Origin: Linanthus parryae
Taxonomy: Eukaryota; Streptophyta; Magnoliopsida; Ericales; Polemoniaceae
DNA length: 64,000 nt
Direction of reading: 5' to 3'
Assembly (NCBI GenBank): GCA_023055425.1
Contig: JALGPY010000007.1
Location: forward strand, 21,152,001 to 21,216,000
A program made the translations under genes and the position numbers. The notes under the pieces are model-generated. The model was given only the letters and a program-made list of their open reading frames with translations, was not told where the DNA came from and ran no database searches. Below are positions 48,401-60,404 of this stretch, piece after piece; position 1 is the first letter of the stretch, and every line of letters starts with the position of its first letter.

Positions 48401-49690
48401 ACCTTTAGAGGGGTACAGCTTTGGAAACCATCGCACATTCTCAATGCGCGTGGCATAGGGCCTGGCAGTAATCTCCTTCCGTTTGTCGCATATCAAACTC
48501 CAAACGCACTTGGTGTTGCCTGCTCCGAACCATCTCGCAGCTCTTTCGCTGTTGCGCGCTTCCGTCTCGCCTGGGGGACACCACTTGTCAAGTTTGAGAG
48601 CAGTTGGAGCATAAGACGGCCATCGCTCGAAAACCCACATTGTCAAAAAGGAAATATTGACAAAAGTCAGTACATCGAGACGGCCACGCGATTCCTTCAT
48701 GGCTAGAACCAACTGATCAAGCCTATAATACAGCGTGCCCAAGACCAAGGGTCCGAGTGCGACTCTCTGGCCAAGAGCGAGCCTCACAGCAAGTGGCAAC
48801 ACATGGTAGAAGACTCCGTCATGGGGGTGACCATCAATCAGATACCTCGACAGCCAAGCACAGAGAAAAGCACAAAGGGTCAAATGATAGCCTTTACCCT
48901 CCACGTAATTCTCGGCCTCTGGGTCCTCACTCAGAAGTTTCTTAGTAATGCTGCTGTTCGCATAGTCTCGGAAGAAGTACTGCAACCATTTGTTCCAGGT
49001 ATTCTTCGCAGACGTATCAACCAACTGCCAGTTCGGAAGAGGCTTTGTAGTGGTCCACCGGGTGGATATTTTCTTTACCTCTGCTAGGCATTCCTCCATC
49101 TGCGTGTATAAAGCAATCTCCGCAGATGTCCTCAAAGGACTCAAAGGGTCCACTTCGCCCATGGGGGAAAGCTCGTACAGCATTTGAACGTCCTCGAGTG
49201 TGGGGGCAGCCTCGAACTCAGCAAAATGGAACGTGTGAGTCGCAGGCGAGTAACGGGACAGAAGGTCTAGAAGCATGGACTGATCCAGCTTCACGGCAGC
49301 ACCCTTCATAGCACGGATAGCAAAGTATACGCCGGCTTCATCAAGAGTCGCGGCGTGATGGTCCAACACGTGGTCAATCCACTCATCCATATAGTCCAAT
49401 TTCTGGACGAACGCCTGGGTAGAAATCGCAGTATATGGGAAGTGCCCGTTCTCGATCCCCAATCGAACTACATCCTCGGAACCGATCAACTCGAGCAAGG
49501 CTGAGTTGACTGGGCGAGTCAGTGTCAGTAATCGCTCGACCGGGACAGGATCAGGCATTCTCTTCGCCTTAACTCTCGCATGGTAAAAATCTTTGCCGCC
49601 TAAATAGGGGGCTTTTTGCCACAGAGTCGGCGGAAGGTCGGGTATCTCTTCATCTTCCTTGACGGGTCTGGTTACTCTTGTCTTGGCCAT
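45410..49690 (-). CDS. Antisense plant mobile domain protein of Tat-2, five exons, intact
   Basis: Exons on the minus strand are 49690-47810, 47736-47259, 47181-46537, 46455-45967 and 45885-45410. Introns of 73, 77, 81 and 81 bp all have GT-AG ends. Phases (0, 1, 1, 1) keep one frame of about 1322 residues with no stop. The start is the ATG of MAKTRV, 11 bases after what looks like a leader splice site (CTCTTCCGCAG). Exon 1 (residues 1-627) holds the plant mobile domain, with VFYHVLPLAVRLALGQ and FLTMWVFERWPSYAP. Exon 2 is Pro/Ser-rich and acidic. Exon 3 has a basic KRQKR near 797, a likely coiled coil near 812-842 and an acidic tail. Exon 5 ends in a coiled coil (about 1265-1305). PMD is known from plant silencing factors and transposons; function here is unknown. 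Exon structure is inferred from sequence and from its match in Tat-1. Confidence 0.87.
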
Positions 49691-50366
49691 TCCTGCGGAA
49701 GAGCAAGAAAAAGGGGGGAGAAATACCACACTTCAGTTTGAATTTTGAAATTCAAGATCTATGCAAAGGAAGACGAACAGTTTCTGGTATCAATTTCAGA
49801 AATCAGGGAGTTGCAAGATCTCATATTGTTGAGGGATTAAAGCAAAGTGGATTCAGAGATCAAAGCCTCTTCACAAATTTTATGGGTTTACAGATTCAAC
49901 GCAGTTCAAGGCAAACACTGGTATCTTAAATCAAAATTAAACGAGGCCAACCTTGTCTTCTTGAAGCCTGCTTGGATATGCACAATTGAAGAATACGATT
50001 TGCAGTCCTGAACTGGTGATTGATTATCTGAATCTGATCTCGAAGATCTCCGGGTACCGTTCACTTTAAGAGAAAGAAGTGATGCTTTGCAATAATGGGG
50101 GATACAAGGTATTTATCCAAAACAATGAAGGGTTGCGTCCTTTCGGTAGTCGAATCGCAACCGTCACCGTCGAATCGCGCAATCACAGGACAAGCTGACG
50201 TCACGCCTAAAACCCTAAAGGTCAGACGGCACGACTCTAGGGGTTTTAGGTCATAATGACACGCACGGGGGCTGAACTTACCCGTATTTGAATTGGTGCG
50301 TGGCAGCGACGCGTATGTTGGTTTCCGCGCATGGAAGTCTATACAGCTATGAGTCTTCACGCGCAG
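49691..50366 (-). promoter_or_regulatory. Leader and putative promoter of the Tat-2 antisense gene
   Basis: Homologous to 13026-13736 of Tat-1. A TATA-like TAAATA follows TTTTGGA at about 50113-50120 on the minus strand. A candidate leader intron ends at CCGCAG next to the start codon. No other gene is seen. Confidence 0.45.
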
Positions 50367-50378
50367 AAAGGGGGCTAA
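50367..50378 (+). other. Polypurine tract of Tat-2
   Basis: AAAGGGGGCTAA directly abuts the 3' LTR. It is the same tract as in Tat-1. Confidence 0.75.
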
Positions 50379-51004
50379 TGTAGATAGTGCTTTCTGAGCT
50401 GACAGATCTTGGCCACGTGGCAACCATCCAGCACACCATATTGTGCTCCACACACACTGGATCACCAGCCGAGCTGATCCATGTGGGGGCTGCGAGACAG
50501 AGCCCTCGCATACCACTGCACGGGACTTGTAGGGACTTTGTGGTTTGGAGGCTAGAGTAAGCCCTGTCGCGTGCGAGCCAAGCCCGCACGCGACCTTTAG
50601 TAACTGTTTTGAGAGATTTATGGCACGAGCTCCATAAACCCGGTCAATCCGGTCAAACCCGGTCAACCTCGTAACGGTTCCGGTATTCGCGCACCACGTG
50701 CTGTAACGGTCCCTATATACTCGGACGAACGTGCCGTTATGGTTAAGCTAATTAAGCCGCCATTAATGGGCGCATTAACCACACTACAACGGTCATGTTC
50801 TCCAGTATATATAGATCGTCAACCTTTCCATACAAAGGAGAACACACTGCCATACGCGGAAGCTCTGCCAAACCTCTGTCTCTCTCTCAGACATTGCTAC
50901 TGCCTTACTCTCTCCCTACACACAACCCCTCTCTTCCTGTGCGATCCTTGATCCACTACATACGGTGTACACGGAGGTCTCCCCGCCGGAATCTCTTGTG
51001 CACA
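50379..51004 (+). repeat. 3' LTR of Tat-2
   Basis: 626 bp with one base different from the 5' LTR. It is followed by the target duplication atggg (51005-51009). Confidence 0.95.
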
Positions 51005-51490
51005 ATGGGCTCCTTCGACAGACAGTTGGTACAAACTTAACTACGACGGGGCATGGGATGAAAACATCAGAAAAAATGGTGTTGGGGCTAGCATACGTGA
51101 CCAGACGGGTGTCACGAAGGTTGCGTTGGTTACGGGGATGCCGCTTGTTCAATCTCCGCGGGTCACTGAAGGTCTGGCAGTTCACGACGGTTTGCTTTTG
51201 CCACCGCGGTTGAACTACACCATAATTGTAGTGGATGTGATTCTCTAGTCCATCCCGAATAGTTTATACGGGAAACATGCGATGGTTAACGACCGGTCTT
51301 CATTTGAGATAATTTTGGCGAATTGCTCAACTATCCCGCGGAGTTCTAAGTTTCAGGTGTCCTAGAGACTTTAATAAGGCCGCGCAGTGTTACGCTAAGT
51401 CGGCGCTGAATTTTACGGATACTAAAGTTTGGTTAGTAACAGTCCCGAGTTGGGCAAAAAAATGTAGTTTGATGATATGGTCATTCCTGT
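51005..51490 (+). pseudogene. Downstream half of the RNase H-like gene split by Tat-2
   Basis: After the target duplication the frame reads SWYKLNYDGAWDENIRKNGV and IRDQTGVTKVALVTG, the start of an RVT_3-type RNase H with its first catalytic Asp (YDGA). Near 51235 the frame breaks: the expected catalytic Asp region is reached only in another frame, followed by stops. Near 51360-51460 a third piece reads PRDFNKAAQCYAKSALNF, which fits the end of the domain. The gene or LINE tail has at least two frame disruptions besides the Tat-2 insertion. Confidence 0.7.
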
Positions 51491-51500
51491 CCATCACTAA

Positions 51501-51804
51501 GGGCATCTCCAACCCATGTCATTTTTCCCCTCACCTCCCCCTCCCCTCCTCTCACGGGCCCACCATTTTGCCCCTCCCCCTCCTCATCCCCCCAAACTAG
51601 TAATCATCTCCAACCCATTCATTTTCCCCCACCCAACAAGATTATTTTTTAATATATATTTATTGATTTTAAAAAATTTACGATTTCTAACCGTATTTTT
51701 CAATTATTTAATAATGTTAACTGTACACAAAATTAGATTTATCATACTTCAAAAAAAAATGAAGATAATAATGACTTTTCGTAAATATATTTTTCAACAA
51801 TCGT
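51501..51804. mobile_element. Left part of a second PIF/Harbinger-like MITE
   Basis: It begins GGGCATCTCCAACCC after taa (51498-51500), with C-rich runs. The interior matches the reverse complement of the MITE at 8677-9533 (for example 51770-51804 against about 8975-9010). It is cut at atcgt (51800-51804) by the Tekay-like element. Confidence 0.78.
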
Positions 51805-54800
51805 TGTGACACCCCCTGATTCCGAGCCTTCCGTTCCGGACCGGAGAGCTCGGGAGGGCGTCGTTCAAATGAATGAATCGGCGGAAATCGAGAACAAAAC
51901 ACTTCCATCGTTATATATTACAAACCATAATTGTCTTAAACATGAAACATAACATACTATTAAACATGATGATTGTCTAGGTGCGTCTTTTATTTAGTAC
52001 TAACATAACTAGGTGAGTCCGCGATCCCTTAAGCCGAGCTTCCTTCACCTAGACCTGCGGGGGAAAGAAACAAGACCGCAGTTTTTCCAAAGTCAGCACA
52101 AAATGCTGAATAAGTAAACACCCAAACATGTAAACCGGATAAGAGGCATATTTTTCTTTTAAATAGAGAGGATAATTTAGAAGTAACCAAACATGTTATT
52201 GAAATTGACCAGAAACTGAGAAGTATAAAATTTCAATTCTTCACTTAGCGTTCTCAAACCATTCTCATTATATAATAAGGAGAAAATCATCAATTCTCAT
52301 CATATCCACATTTAGGGGATTCTCAAAATATCAATTCTTCCATCCTTCACATGAAAAACCAGATTTATTATTTAGTTGTAGCGGGGAACGAACCAATCCA
52401 TCGCAATAATCCATCACAGTATCTCATAAGTAACCAACCATATCCCATGCATCCAAGACCTTAAGTGCCGGCACCCCCCTAAGACTTCTTGCGGCCAGAG
52501 AGGTGAGTACATGGAGCAGCTCGGGGCTAATTGCAACCGAGCAAAATATCACACTATAAAAGTATCCAAATGTGGTTCCACCGCACAACTGTTTCCACTT
52601 TACGTTATTACGTATTATTAATTCCGTGTGATAGTTTCCAAAGAATCATTTAGACAAGTATTTGAAATCTCAAGTCGAACACGTATGACACAAATCACAT
52701 TTTGAGACGTAAATCACAAAAATATTTAGACACGAACGGAGGACGGGCACACTAGGTAAGGCATATTTACTTACCTCGAGCAGCAAGACAATTAGCAAAG
52801 CAAAGCCTTTACGGATAAACGAATCCCTCGTCTACGAACTCGTCACCTACAATTTATTATTTCTAAATTAATTACAAATCCAAAATGTGCAAGTATGCTA
52901 TGCGAAATTTCTCTAAGTCTTATTTGAAATTACTCCCCATCATCCCCATTAATTATTAGCATGTACAATTGTATTTTCTCATAAAATCACTATTTATATA
53001 TATATAAATACTAACTCTTAAAATTTATTAAGTAATAAATTGCATATTAAATTTATACACCCTAATATTTAGAAAATAAAATAATAACACATTTATTTGT
53101 AAGTGACCACGAAAATTGATTCAACTAATTTAATTATTGCTAATTATTTATTGTAAAATGTATATATACTATTAAAGAATAAAACTCACAAAAATGTTTA
53201 TTCAACTAAAACAAGTGTTTAGTCTCACACAATTATAACTTAATTTTGGATAAGTCAATATCTAATATATATATATAATAAGTCTTTAGTTATTCATAAA
53301 TAGAGAATTTTCTTTTAAAAGTAATTTTCCTATTTCTTAACTTTCTAACTTGTTTTATTTTATCAATTTTGAACAAATAACATATTTATTAAAAACACTA
53401 ATTTATAAGTACTTGAAATATTTACTTAGTCACACTAAATTATATGATTAAAGACAAGAGATATTTTATCTTGCTTATTTTCCAATAAAACAACAATATC
53501 TCATAAATAATAAACATATATAACCTTAAATAGCAAAAACATCTTTTATATAATTAAAATAATTACTAGAAATATTATAAATAAATTCTACTACAAAATT
53601 GTATTTTAAATTTTATATTATATTTGCAGTTTATGTAAATACTAAATAGATCCCCCAACTTTTCATTAATGCCATCTAATCACCCTTCCAAACAACAAAA
53701 CAGTTTTAATATGTTATACTAGCCACCCATAACTTTTCAGAAAGTACAAGAACAACCCCCCCAACATGAACAAGTGTAAATCCAACAACCCGATTCGATC
53801 TAAAGCTATTAATATCATGTTTTGATGATCACAAATAAATCAGAGGGCGATTTAGGGGTTACCCAAGCGAAGAATCGCGAGAAACGGTCAAGATTTGGGT
53901 CCGGGTGGGTTCGCCGTCGATGGTGGCCGGTGGTGATGAATGATTCCGGCGATTGAGGTGTTGTTGGCTCCGATTGTTGATACCCGTGAGTTCCTCGGAC
54001 CTCTAGGAGCGATTTGGGATCGATTTGGGTGAGTGGGTGTCGCCAGGGGGTTCGGGCGACCTTCTCGCCGGCGTCAATGGCACCCGGCGGTCGGCGGCGG
54101 TCTCTGGGTCGCCTCTGCAGCAATTAGCTGCTGCTGTTGCTTCGTCTTGGCTCGGAAAAGGGAGAGGGATGAGTACGGGGTGAAATCAGAGGGGTTGGGG
54201 AGAGCTGCAGGTGGTGGTGGCGACGGCTTTGCCGTCGGGGCCTTCGTCGGAGGCGGCAGCGGCTTGAGCCGCTGCTCTGTTTCTGCGGGTTTTCGTCGGG
54301 GTGAACAGAGAGGCCGAGAGAGAGTGAGACAGAGGGTCAAACTGAGGGAGAGAGAGCTGTGGTCACGGTGGCGGCTTGGTTGCCGTCGGGGAAGGCAGCG
54401 GCACCAAGCCGCTGCTCTGTTTTTCGTCGGGAGAGACAGGGGCAGGGAGAGAGAGTGAGGCAGAGGGGGAGGTTGAGAGGTGGAGAGGGAAGAGGGGAGA
54501 AGTGATGGTGGTGCAGGTGGTGGTGGTTCCGGTGATGGAGGTGGTGATGTACGGTGGTGATGGTGGCGTGAAACAGATGAAGAAGAAGAAGCAGTATAAG
54601 AAGGGAAGAAAAATGTCTCTGTAGGAGATGAGGCTCCCCAAAAAAAAACTGCAGATTGTGGTTTCCTAAAAATTTTTAATATTTTAAAATTTTATTTTAT
54701 TTAATTAGTATTAGTTATGTTATGGTGTGTCTAAAGTACCATTAGTTGGAGAATTCCAGTGTGTCGGGCACACCACTAAGCTAGGCAATTTGTTACTTGA

Positions 54801-54981
54801 TATAAAATAATAAATTGCTAAAAATAATTTCTCAATAACGGTATCGTTTTCTAAGAATGTAAATTAACCGTCTCAACTATAATTTGAATCTAACAATTAC
54901 CCAATTGCGTAACTCGTAAATAAAATTAAACTCCTCGCACAAATTACCATTTTACCCTTGTATTTAAAACGGGGTATTACA
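51805..54981 (-). repeat. 3' LTR of the Tekay-like element
   Basis: 3177 bp. It has an AT-rich middle (about 52900-53660) and a GC/GA-rich part (about 53830-54630). The frames in the GA-rich part (for example 54033-54458) are low-complexity and are not called genes. Confidence 0.95.
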
Positions 54982-55209
54982 TCCTTCCCCCCTTAAAGAG
55001 AGCTTCGTCCTCGAAGCTAAAACTACTCAAAGATCAAATAGTTTCCATACGATGCAAGGGTATAACTATATGATGATGCATTAAATATATTATGAAACTA
55101 ATCAAAGATAACAGGAAAGGTCTAGATTTATTGTAGGATCGCAAGGGTACTAAATACTAAAGCGAAAGGTTACATCCTCTCCCCCTTAGGAGAGTGACGT
55201 CCCCGGAAC
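54982..55209 (-). other. 3' untranslated region and polypurine tract of the Tekay-like element
   Basis: On the minus strand AAGGGGGGAAGGA abuts the 3' LTR (54982-54996). A second purine-rich block CTAAGGGGGAGAGGATG lies near 55171-55190. No gene. Confidence 0.75.
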
Positions 55210-58200
55210 TCAATTTGCCTCGTTAAACAGATGAGGGTACTTCTTTCTCATGTCATCTTCAGCTTCCCAAGTAGCCTCTTCTGTATGGTTGTTCGTCCAT
55301 AAAACTTTCACTAGCTTAACGCTCTTGGTACGCGTGTCTCTTGTCTTAGTATCTAGGATCTTGACAGGGTGCTCCTCATATGTCAAAGATGGATCTAACT
55401 CGATTGGTTCAGGATCTAGCACATGAGATGGGTCTGGTACGTACTTCTTCAGCTGTGAAACGTGAAAGACGTTGTGTACACGTCCCAAATTCGAAGGTAA
55501 GTCCAGTCGATACGCAACTTCTCCAATTTTCTCCAGAATGTCATATGGGCCGATAAACTTTGGACTCAGTTTTCCTTTCTGATTGAATCTTGTCACTCCC
55601 TTCGTAGGTGAAACTTTTAGAAACGCTTTTTCACCCACTTGGAATTCTAATGGTCTCCTTTTCTGATCTGCATAGGACTTCTGTCTGTCTTGTGCTGCCC
55701 TCATTCTCTGTTGGATAAGTCTTACTTGGTCGGTCATTTCTTCGATCATTTGTGGGCCTATAACCACTATCTCGCTGATGTCACTCCAACATAAAGGTGT
55801 TCGACACTTCCTCCCATACAAAGCCTCGTGTGGTGCCATGCCTATGCTGGCGTGGTAGCTGTTGTTGTATGAGAACTCTATTAGTGGTAGCTTGTCAACC
55901 CATGAACCTTGAAAGTCCATGACACAAGCCCTTAGCATGTCTTCCAATGTCTGAATCGTTCTTTCTGTCTGTCCATCCGTGGCTGGGTGGAATGCCGTAC
56001 TGAAACGTAATTGGGTCCCCATTGCCTCCTGAAGCGCCTTCCAGAAATGAGAGAGAAAGTTAGGGTCTCTGTCAGAAATTATCGAGCTCGGAACTCCATG
56101 ATATCTTACTATGTTCTTGACATACGCGTCTGCCCTCTGCTCCATGTTCCAGGTATCCTTCATCGGAATGAACCTTGCCGTCTTGGTCAATCGGTCTACT
56201 ACTACCCAAATCTGATTAAGTCCGTTCTTTGACGTTGGCAGTGCCGTCACAAAATCCATGGAAATGGAATCCCACTTCCAAACTGGTACGTCCAAAGGCT
56301 GAACTAGGCCTCCCATCCGCTTGTGTTCAAACTTCACCTTCTGGCACGTTAAGCATCGAGCTACGAATTGGGCTACTTCCTTCTTCATGTTGGGCCACCA
56401 AAATGTCTTCTTCAAATCTTTGTAGAGTTTGTCGCCTCCTGGGTGTACTGAGTATGGCGTGTTGTGCGCTTCACGCATTAATTTCTCTTTGGTTTCTGCA
56501 CACTTTTGTGGTACACACCATCTTCCTTTGTAGCGTATGCTCCCATCTTCGTGGATCTGAAAGTCTTTGGCTTGCCCTTCTGCAATCTTCTTCTTGATTC
56601 TCTCCAGCTTGACATCTCCTGCTTGATTACTCCTTATTTCCTCAAAGTAATCTGGTACTGCTGTCATACTGCCAAGTAAGTTTTTGACTCCTCCTTGATC
56701 CACGACTTCGATCTCGAGCTTTCTGAATTCGTGGCATAGCCATTCTGGTAAAATTACCATTGCATTCAAGGCATGGCTCGCCTTTCGACTCAATGCGTCA
56801 GCAACTACGTTTGCCTTCCCTTCGTGGTACTGGATGCGCAAGTCGTAGTCCTTGATGATCTCTAGCCATCTCCGTTGTCTGTTGTTCAACTCCTTCTGTG
56901 TGAAGATGTACTTTAGGCTGCGATGATCTGTGTAAAGCTTACAAACTGCTCCGTACAAATGATGTCTCCATATCTTCAACGCGAAAACGATTGCTGCCAA
57001 CTCCAAGTCGTGAGTAGCATAGTTCTCCTCGTGGGGTTTTAGCTGTCTTGATGCATAGGCAATCACCCTCCGGTCTTGCATGAGTACACATCCTAGCCCC
57101 TTCTTCGATGCATCACTGTATATCTCGAACTCGCCTGAATCATTAGGTAGGGCCAATACTGGCGCTGTAGTTAGCTTCTCCTTTAGTGTCTGAAATGCTT
57201 CTTCACAGTCTTCGTTCCACTGATATTTTACCGCCTTCTTTGTTAGTGCTGTCAGTGGCCTGGCAATCTTGGAAAAATCCTTCACAAAACGCCTGTAGTA
57301 ACCTGCTAAGCCAAGGAAACTCCTTATCTCGGAAACATTCTTTGGTGTTGGCCAATCTTTGACTGCTGAAATCTTTCCTGGGTCCACTGATATTCCTTCC
57401 TTCGAGATGATGTGACCCAGAAATGGAACACGATCCAGCCAAAACTCGCACTTTGACAGCTTGGCATACAACCGTTCTTGTCTCAAAGTCTGCAATACTT
57501 CTCTGAGATGCTCCTCGTGATCTTCCTCGCTCTTCGAGTACACAAGGATGTCATCAATAAAGACGACAACGAATCGATCTAGAAATGGCCTCATTACTCG
57601 GTTCATCAAATCCATGAATACTGCAGGTGCATTGGTCAAACCAAAAGGCATCACAGTGAACTCATAGTGGCCATATCTCGTTCTAAAGGCTGTCTTCGGG
57701 ATATCTTGCTCGGCTACCCGAAGCTGATGGTACCCTGATCTCAAATCAATCTTGGAGAAAACACTAGCCCCTTGTAATTGATCGAAAAGATCGTCAATCC
57801 GGGGTAGAGGGTACTTATTCTTGATGGTTGCACTGTTCAAGTCACGGTAGTCAATGCATAGCCTCAAGCTTCCATCTTTCTTCTTCACGAAAAGCACTGG
57901 TGCTCCCCAGGGTGACACACTTGGTCGTATGTACCCCTTATCGAGGAGTTCTTGTAATTGCTCTTTTAGCTCCTTCAGTTCTGCTGGTGCCATCCGGTAT
58001 GGTGCTTTTGAGATTGGTGCGGTTCCAGGAACTAAATCCAGAGTAAATTCCAACTCTCTTCTTGGTGGCATCCCTGGAATCTCGTCTGGGAATACGTCAG
58101 GAAACTCCTTTACAACTCGTATCTCTTCTAGCACATTCTCCTTCTTGGAAACGTCTTGGATATAACATAGATAGGCAGAGTTACCTTTCTTCACTTGGTT

Positions 58201-59883
58201 GACTATGGTCAGTGCTGAAACTAGTCTGATACAAGGCTCCTTCGTGATTCCACGGTATGAGATTCTCTCTCCATTGGGTCCCCTTAACCGAACTTTCTGA
58301 TCATGACAATCGATGACGGCTCGATATTTACTAAGCCAATCCATCCCTAGGATGACATCTAGGTCTCTAAGATCAAACTTAATCAAGTCTGCAGGCAAGG
58401 TGTATGCTAGGATTTTCACTCCTACTCCTTCGAATACGGTGTCGCATACTGTTATTTGGCCAGTGGGAGTTGCTACTGGGATAGATTTCTTAGCACACTT
58501 ATCCAAACCCAATTTCTCAGCAAAGTATGATGATATGAATGAGTATGATGCACCAGAATCAAATAATATAAAGGCTGGTTGCTCATGGATAAGGAAAGTA
58601 CCCGTGACAACTCCATAAGCAGCATCAGCCTCTGCTTTAGTCATGACAGCAATCCTTCCCACATTTGCATTCTGTGTTACCGCTCCTCCTGCACCAGCTG
58701 CATTGCTGTTGTTGCCTCCTTGTCCAGCATTGTTGTTGCGGTTCTGGGCTCCATGCCGTCCTGCATTCCCCTGGTTGTAGTTTGATTGTCTTCCATAGCC
58801 TCCTCCCTGGTTGTTGCGGTTTCCAGGGTTCCTGTTCCCATATTCGAGCTGTAGGATCGCAGGTTGCTGGTTCACATACTGTGGGTGGTTTCCCAGATAG
58901 TGGTTCTGCTGTTGCCTCTGATAGTTTCCCCCTTGGTTCCTTTGTTGGTTCCTGGCTGGTGGAGCTAGACATTCATAGGCTCGGTGCCCTCTCCTACCAC
59001 AGTTGTGGCATACGACTAGATTCCCCATACAGTCAACTCCAGGGTGGTTTTGCTGGCATCTCTTGCAGTGGTAGCGGCGAACTGGCCGAGCTATCTGATT
59101 CTGCTGGTTTCCCCTGGTCTGATTGTTTCCTCCACCGTGGGACTTGAACCTCTTGTCTTTTCCTGAATTGCTGCTGCTTCCTGCCTCATCCGCCTTGCGT
59201 TTCCCACGAACCTCATCCTGAATCTCTTGGATTTGCCACATGTCAGCTGCCCGGTCATAAGCTTCGTGCAAGGTGTCGTAAGTCCTGCTGCGCATAATTT
59301 TCTGCAGCTGGAGATGCAGGCCTCCAATGAACTTTGCTACCTTGCTTTCTTCATCAGGTACCATGTTTCCCGCGAATCTGGACAACTCCACGAATTTCTC
59401 GAAATAGTCCGTCACTGAGCCGTTTCCCTGCTTCAGGTTTTGGAACTCGTTGTACATCCTTGTCCTGACATGGCTTGGATAGAACCTTGATCTCATAGCA
59501 GCCTTGAAAGCTTCCCAACCAAAGTTGGGTCGAGCCAATAGGACCTCATGGTTGGTTGTCCACCAATGTCCCGCCTTTCCAGTCAAGTGAAGGGCTGCAC
59601 AGATAACCTTTTGGTCTTCAGGGCATTGGACAGCTCTTAGTATCTTCTCGAAGTTCGTGATCCAATCCTCCAACTCAGTGGGGTCTTCCTTTCCTGCAAA
59701 CTCGCGAGGATTATGATCCGCTATCTTCTTGGAATAGCTTCGCTCTTCGCGCTCCTCATTCCTAGCAATGATTCTGGCCATTTGGGTGACCAGTTGAGCC
59801 ATCTCCTGCGGGTTGTCTCCTCCAGCCGCCATTTGTTTTTGGTGGGCTCTCCTGGTGTAGTATCGCAGGGGTCTATCAGTCAT
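55210..59883 (-). CDS. Gag-Pol polyprotein of the Tekay-like element
   Basis: An intact 1557-aa frame. In order: Gag (about 60-240, with [20 protein letters not shown]); a Gly/Asn/Gln-rich linker with a CCHC knuckle [14 protein letters not shown] (about 290-304); protease [13 protein letters not shown] (about 440); reverse transcriptase with [13 protein letters not shown] (about 777); RNase H with [19 protein letters not shown] and ADALSRKA (about 920-1030); integrase zinc region ending CLTCQ (about 1178); the DDE core with [15 protein letters not shown] and TDGQTERT; and a C-terminal chromodomain (about 1502-1556) with [18 protein letters not shown]. The enzymes copy and integrate the element; the chromodomain is known to guide insertion into heterochromatin. 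No lesion was seen. The start is the first ATG in frame, about 520 bases inside the 5' LTR. Confidence 0.96.
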   Translation of the reverse strand: MTDRPLRYYTRRAHQKQMAAGGDNPQEMAQLVTQMARIIARNEEREERSYSKKIADHNPREFAGKEDPTELEDWITNFEKILRAVQCPEDQKVICAALHLTGKAGHWWTTNHEVLLARPNFGWEAFKAAMRSRFYPSHVRTRMYNEFQNLKQGNGSVTDYFEKFVELSRFAGNMVPDEESKVAKFIGGLHLQLQKIMRSRTYDTLHEAYDRAADMWQIQEIQDEVRGKRKADEAGSSSNSGKDKRFKSHGGGNNQTRGNQQNQIARPVRRYHCKRCQQNHPGVDCMGNLVVCHNCGRRGHRAYECLAPPARNQQRNQGGNYQRQQQNHYLGNHPQYVNQQPAILQLEYGNRNPGNRNNQGGGYGRQSNYNQGNAGRHGAQNRNNNAGQGGNNSNAAGAGGAVTQNANVGRIAVMTKAEADAAYGVVTGTFLIHEQPAFILFDSGASYSFISSYFAEKLGLDKCAKKSIPVATPTGQITVCDTVFEGVGVKILAYTLPADLIKFDLRDLDVILGMDWLSKYRAVIDCHDQKVRLRGPNGERISYRGITKEPCIRLVSALTIVNQVKKGNSAYLCYIQDVSKKENVLEEIRVVKEFPDVFPDEIPGMPPRRELEFTLDLVPGTAPISKAPYRMAPAELKELKEQLQELLDKGYIRPSVSPWGAPVLFVKKKDGSLRLCIDYRDLNSATIKNKYPLPRIDDLFDQLQGASVFSKIDLRSGYHQLRVAEQDIPKTAFRTRYGHYEFTVMPFGLTNAPAVFMDLMNRVMRPFLDRFVVVFIDDILVYSKSEEDHEEHLREVLQTLRQERLYAKLSKCEFWLDRVPFLGHIISKEGISVDPGKISAVKDWPTPKNVSEIRSFLGLAGYYRRFVKDFSKIARPLTALTKKAVKYQWNEDCEEAFQTLKEKLTTAPVLALPNDSGEFEIYSDASKKGLGCVLMQDRRVIAYASRQLKPHEENYATHDLELAAIVFALKIWRHHLYGAVCKLYTDHRSLKYIFTQKELNNRQRRWLEIIKDYDLRIQYHEGKANVVADALSRKASHALNAMVILPEWLCHEFRKLEIEVVDQGGVKNLLGSMTAVPDYFEEIRSNQAGDVKLERIKKKIAEGQAKDFQIHEDGSIRYKGRWCVPQKCAETKEKLMREAHNTPYSVHPGGDKLYKDLKKTFWWPNMKKEVAQFVARCLTCQKVKFEHKRMGGLVQPLDVPVWKWDSISMDFVTALPTSKNGLNQIWVVVDRLTKTARFIPMKDTWNMEQRADAYVKNIVRYHGVPSSIISDRDPNFLSHFWKALQEAMGTQLRFSTAFHPATDGQTERTIQTLEDMLRACVMDFQGSWVDKLPLIEFSYNNSYHASIGMAPHEALYGRKCRTPLCWSDISEIVVIGPQMIEEMTDQVRLIQQRMRAAQDRQKSYADQKRRPLEFQVGEKAFLKVSPTKGVTRFNQKGKLSPKFIGPYDILEKIGEVAYRLDLPSNLGRVHNVFHVSQLKKYVPDPSHVLDPEPIELDPSLTYEEHPVKILDTKTRDTRTKSVKLVKVLWTNNHTEEATWEAEDDMRKKYPHLFNEAN

Positions 59884-60390
59884 ATCCCTACACTAACACC
59901 TATTATATTATCGCTTATTCTATCATGGGGTAATACCTAAGACGATTTGTATCGTAAAGCATGATGTTCATCAACATTGCAAAAGATTCATATATGTCAC
60001 GAACTTCATACGCATATTTATCAAAATAGCATGGCTATCTCACAAAGGAATAATGTATAAAATTGCACACAAATTTTCATCAACTTATTTTCATTGCAGA
60101 ACCAAATCTCAAACTTTATAATACTCATCCTCCATCATGGGAGTAATATCATCCCCAAGGCCAGCCAAGTAAAAATGTCCTCTTACATGTATCTCATAAT
60201 CAGGCCAACCAATTATCACATGATAAAAACCGAAAATGTCTCTCCCGAGGGGAAAGAAAGGTCGCGGGTGGGTGGGACTAAATAAAACACAGACTACCCA
60301 TAACCCCAAGCGGCTTGTCAAATTTTAAATTTCTTACCCTAAATTCATTTTAAATTACCCTACAGGTTTTAGTTCCTTTTTGGATTGCCC
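59884..60390 (-). other. 5' leader of the Tekay-like element
   Basis: About 500 bases between primer site and Gag start, with no frame of interest. It is the expected site of packaging signals. Confidence 0.6.
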
Positions 60391-60402
60391 GCTCTGATAC
60401 CA
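60391..60402 (-). other. Primer binding site of the Tekay-like element
   Basis: TGGTATCAGAGC on the minus strand, two bases inside the 5' LTR. It is the initiator tRNA-Met type. Confidence 0.9.
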
Positions 60403-60404
60403 CC

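Larger units (their letters stand above)
32859..51004 (+). mobile_element. Tat-lineage element Tat-2, deletion derivative with nested copia
   Basis: Target duplication atggg lies at 32854-32858 and 51005-51009. The 626-bp LTRs (32859-33484 and 50379-51004) differ at one base. The interior keeps the primer site, a partial pol frame from the second integrase zinc module onward, the tandem repeat array, the small antisense ORF, the antisense PMD gene and the polypurine tract. Everything between the leader and that zinc module (gag, protease, RT, both RNase H domains) is absent. Without the 8.2-kb nested copia the element is about 9.9 kb. Near-identical LTRs imply recent movement, which must have used proteins from another copy. 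Confidence 0.93.

Noticed and set aside
54033..54458. Frame of 141 codons, also at 62632-63057
   Set aside because: It lies in GA-rich LTR sequence and exists twice only because the LTRs are duplicated. Composition is low-complexity and the opposite strand is also open.
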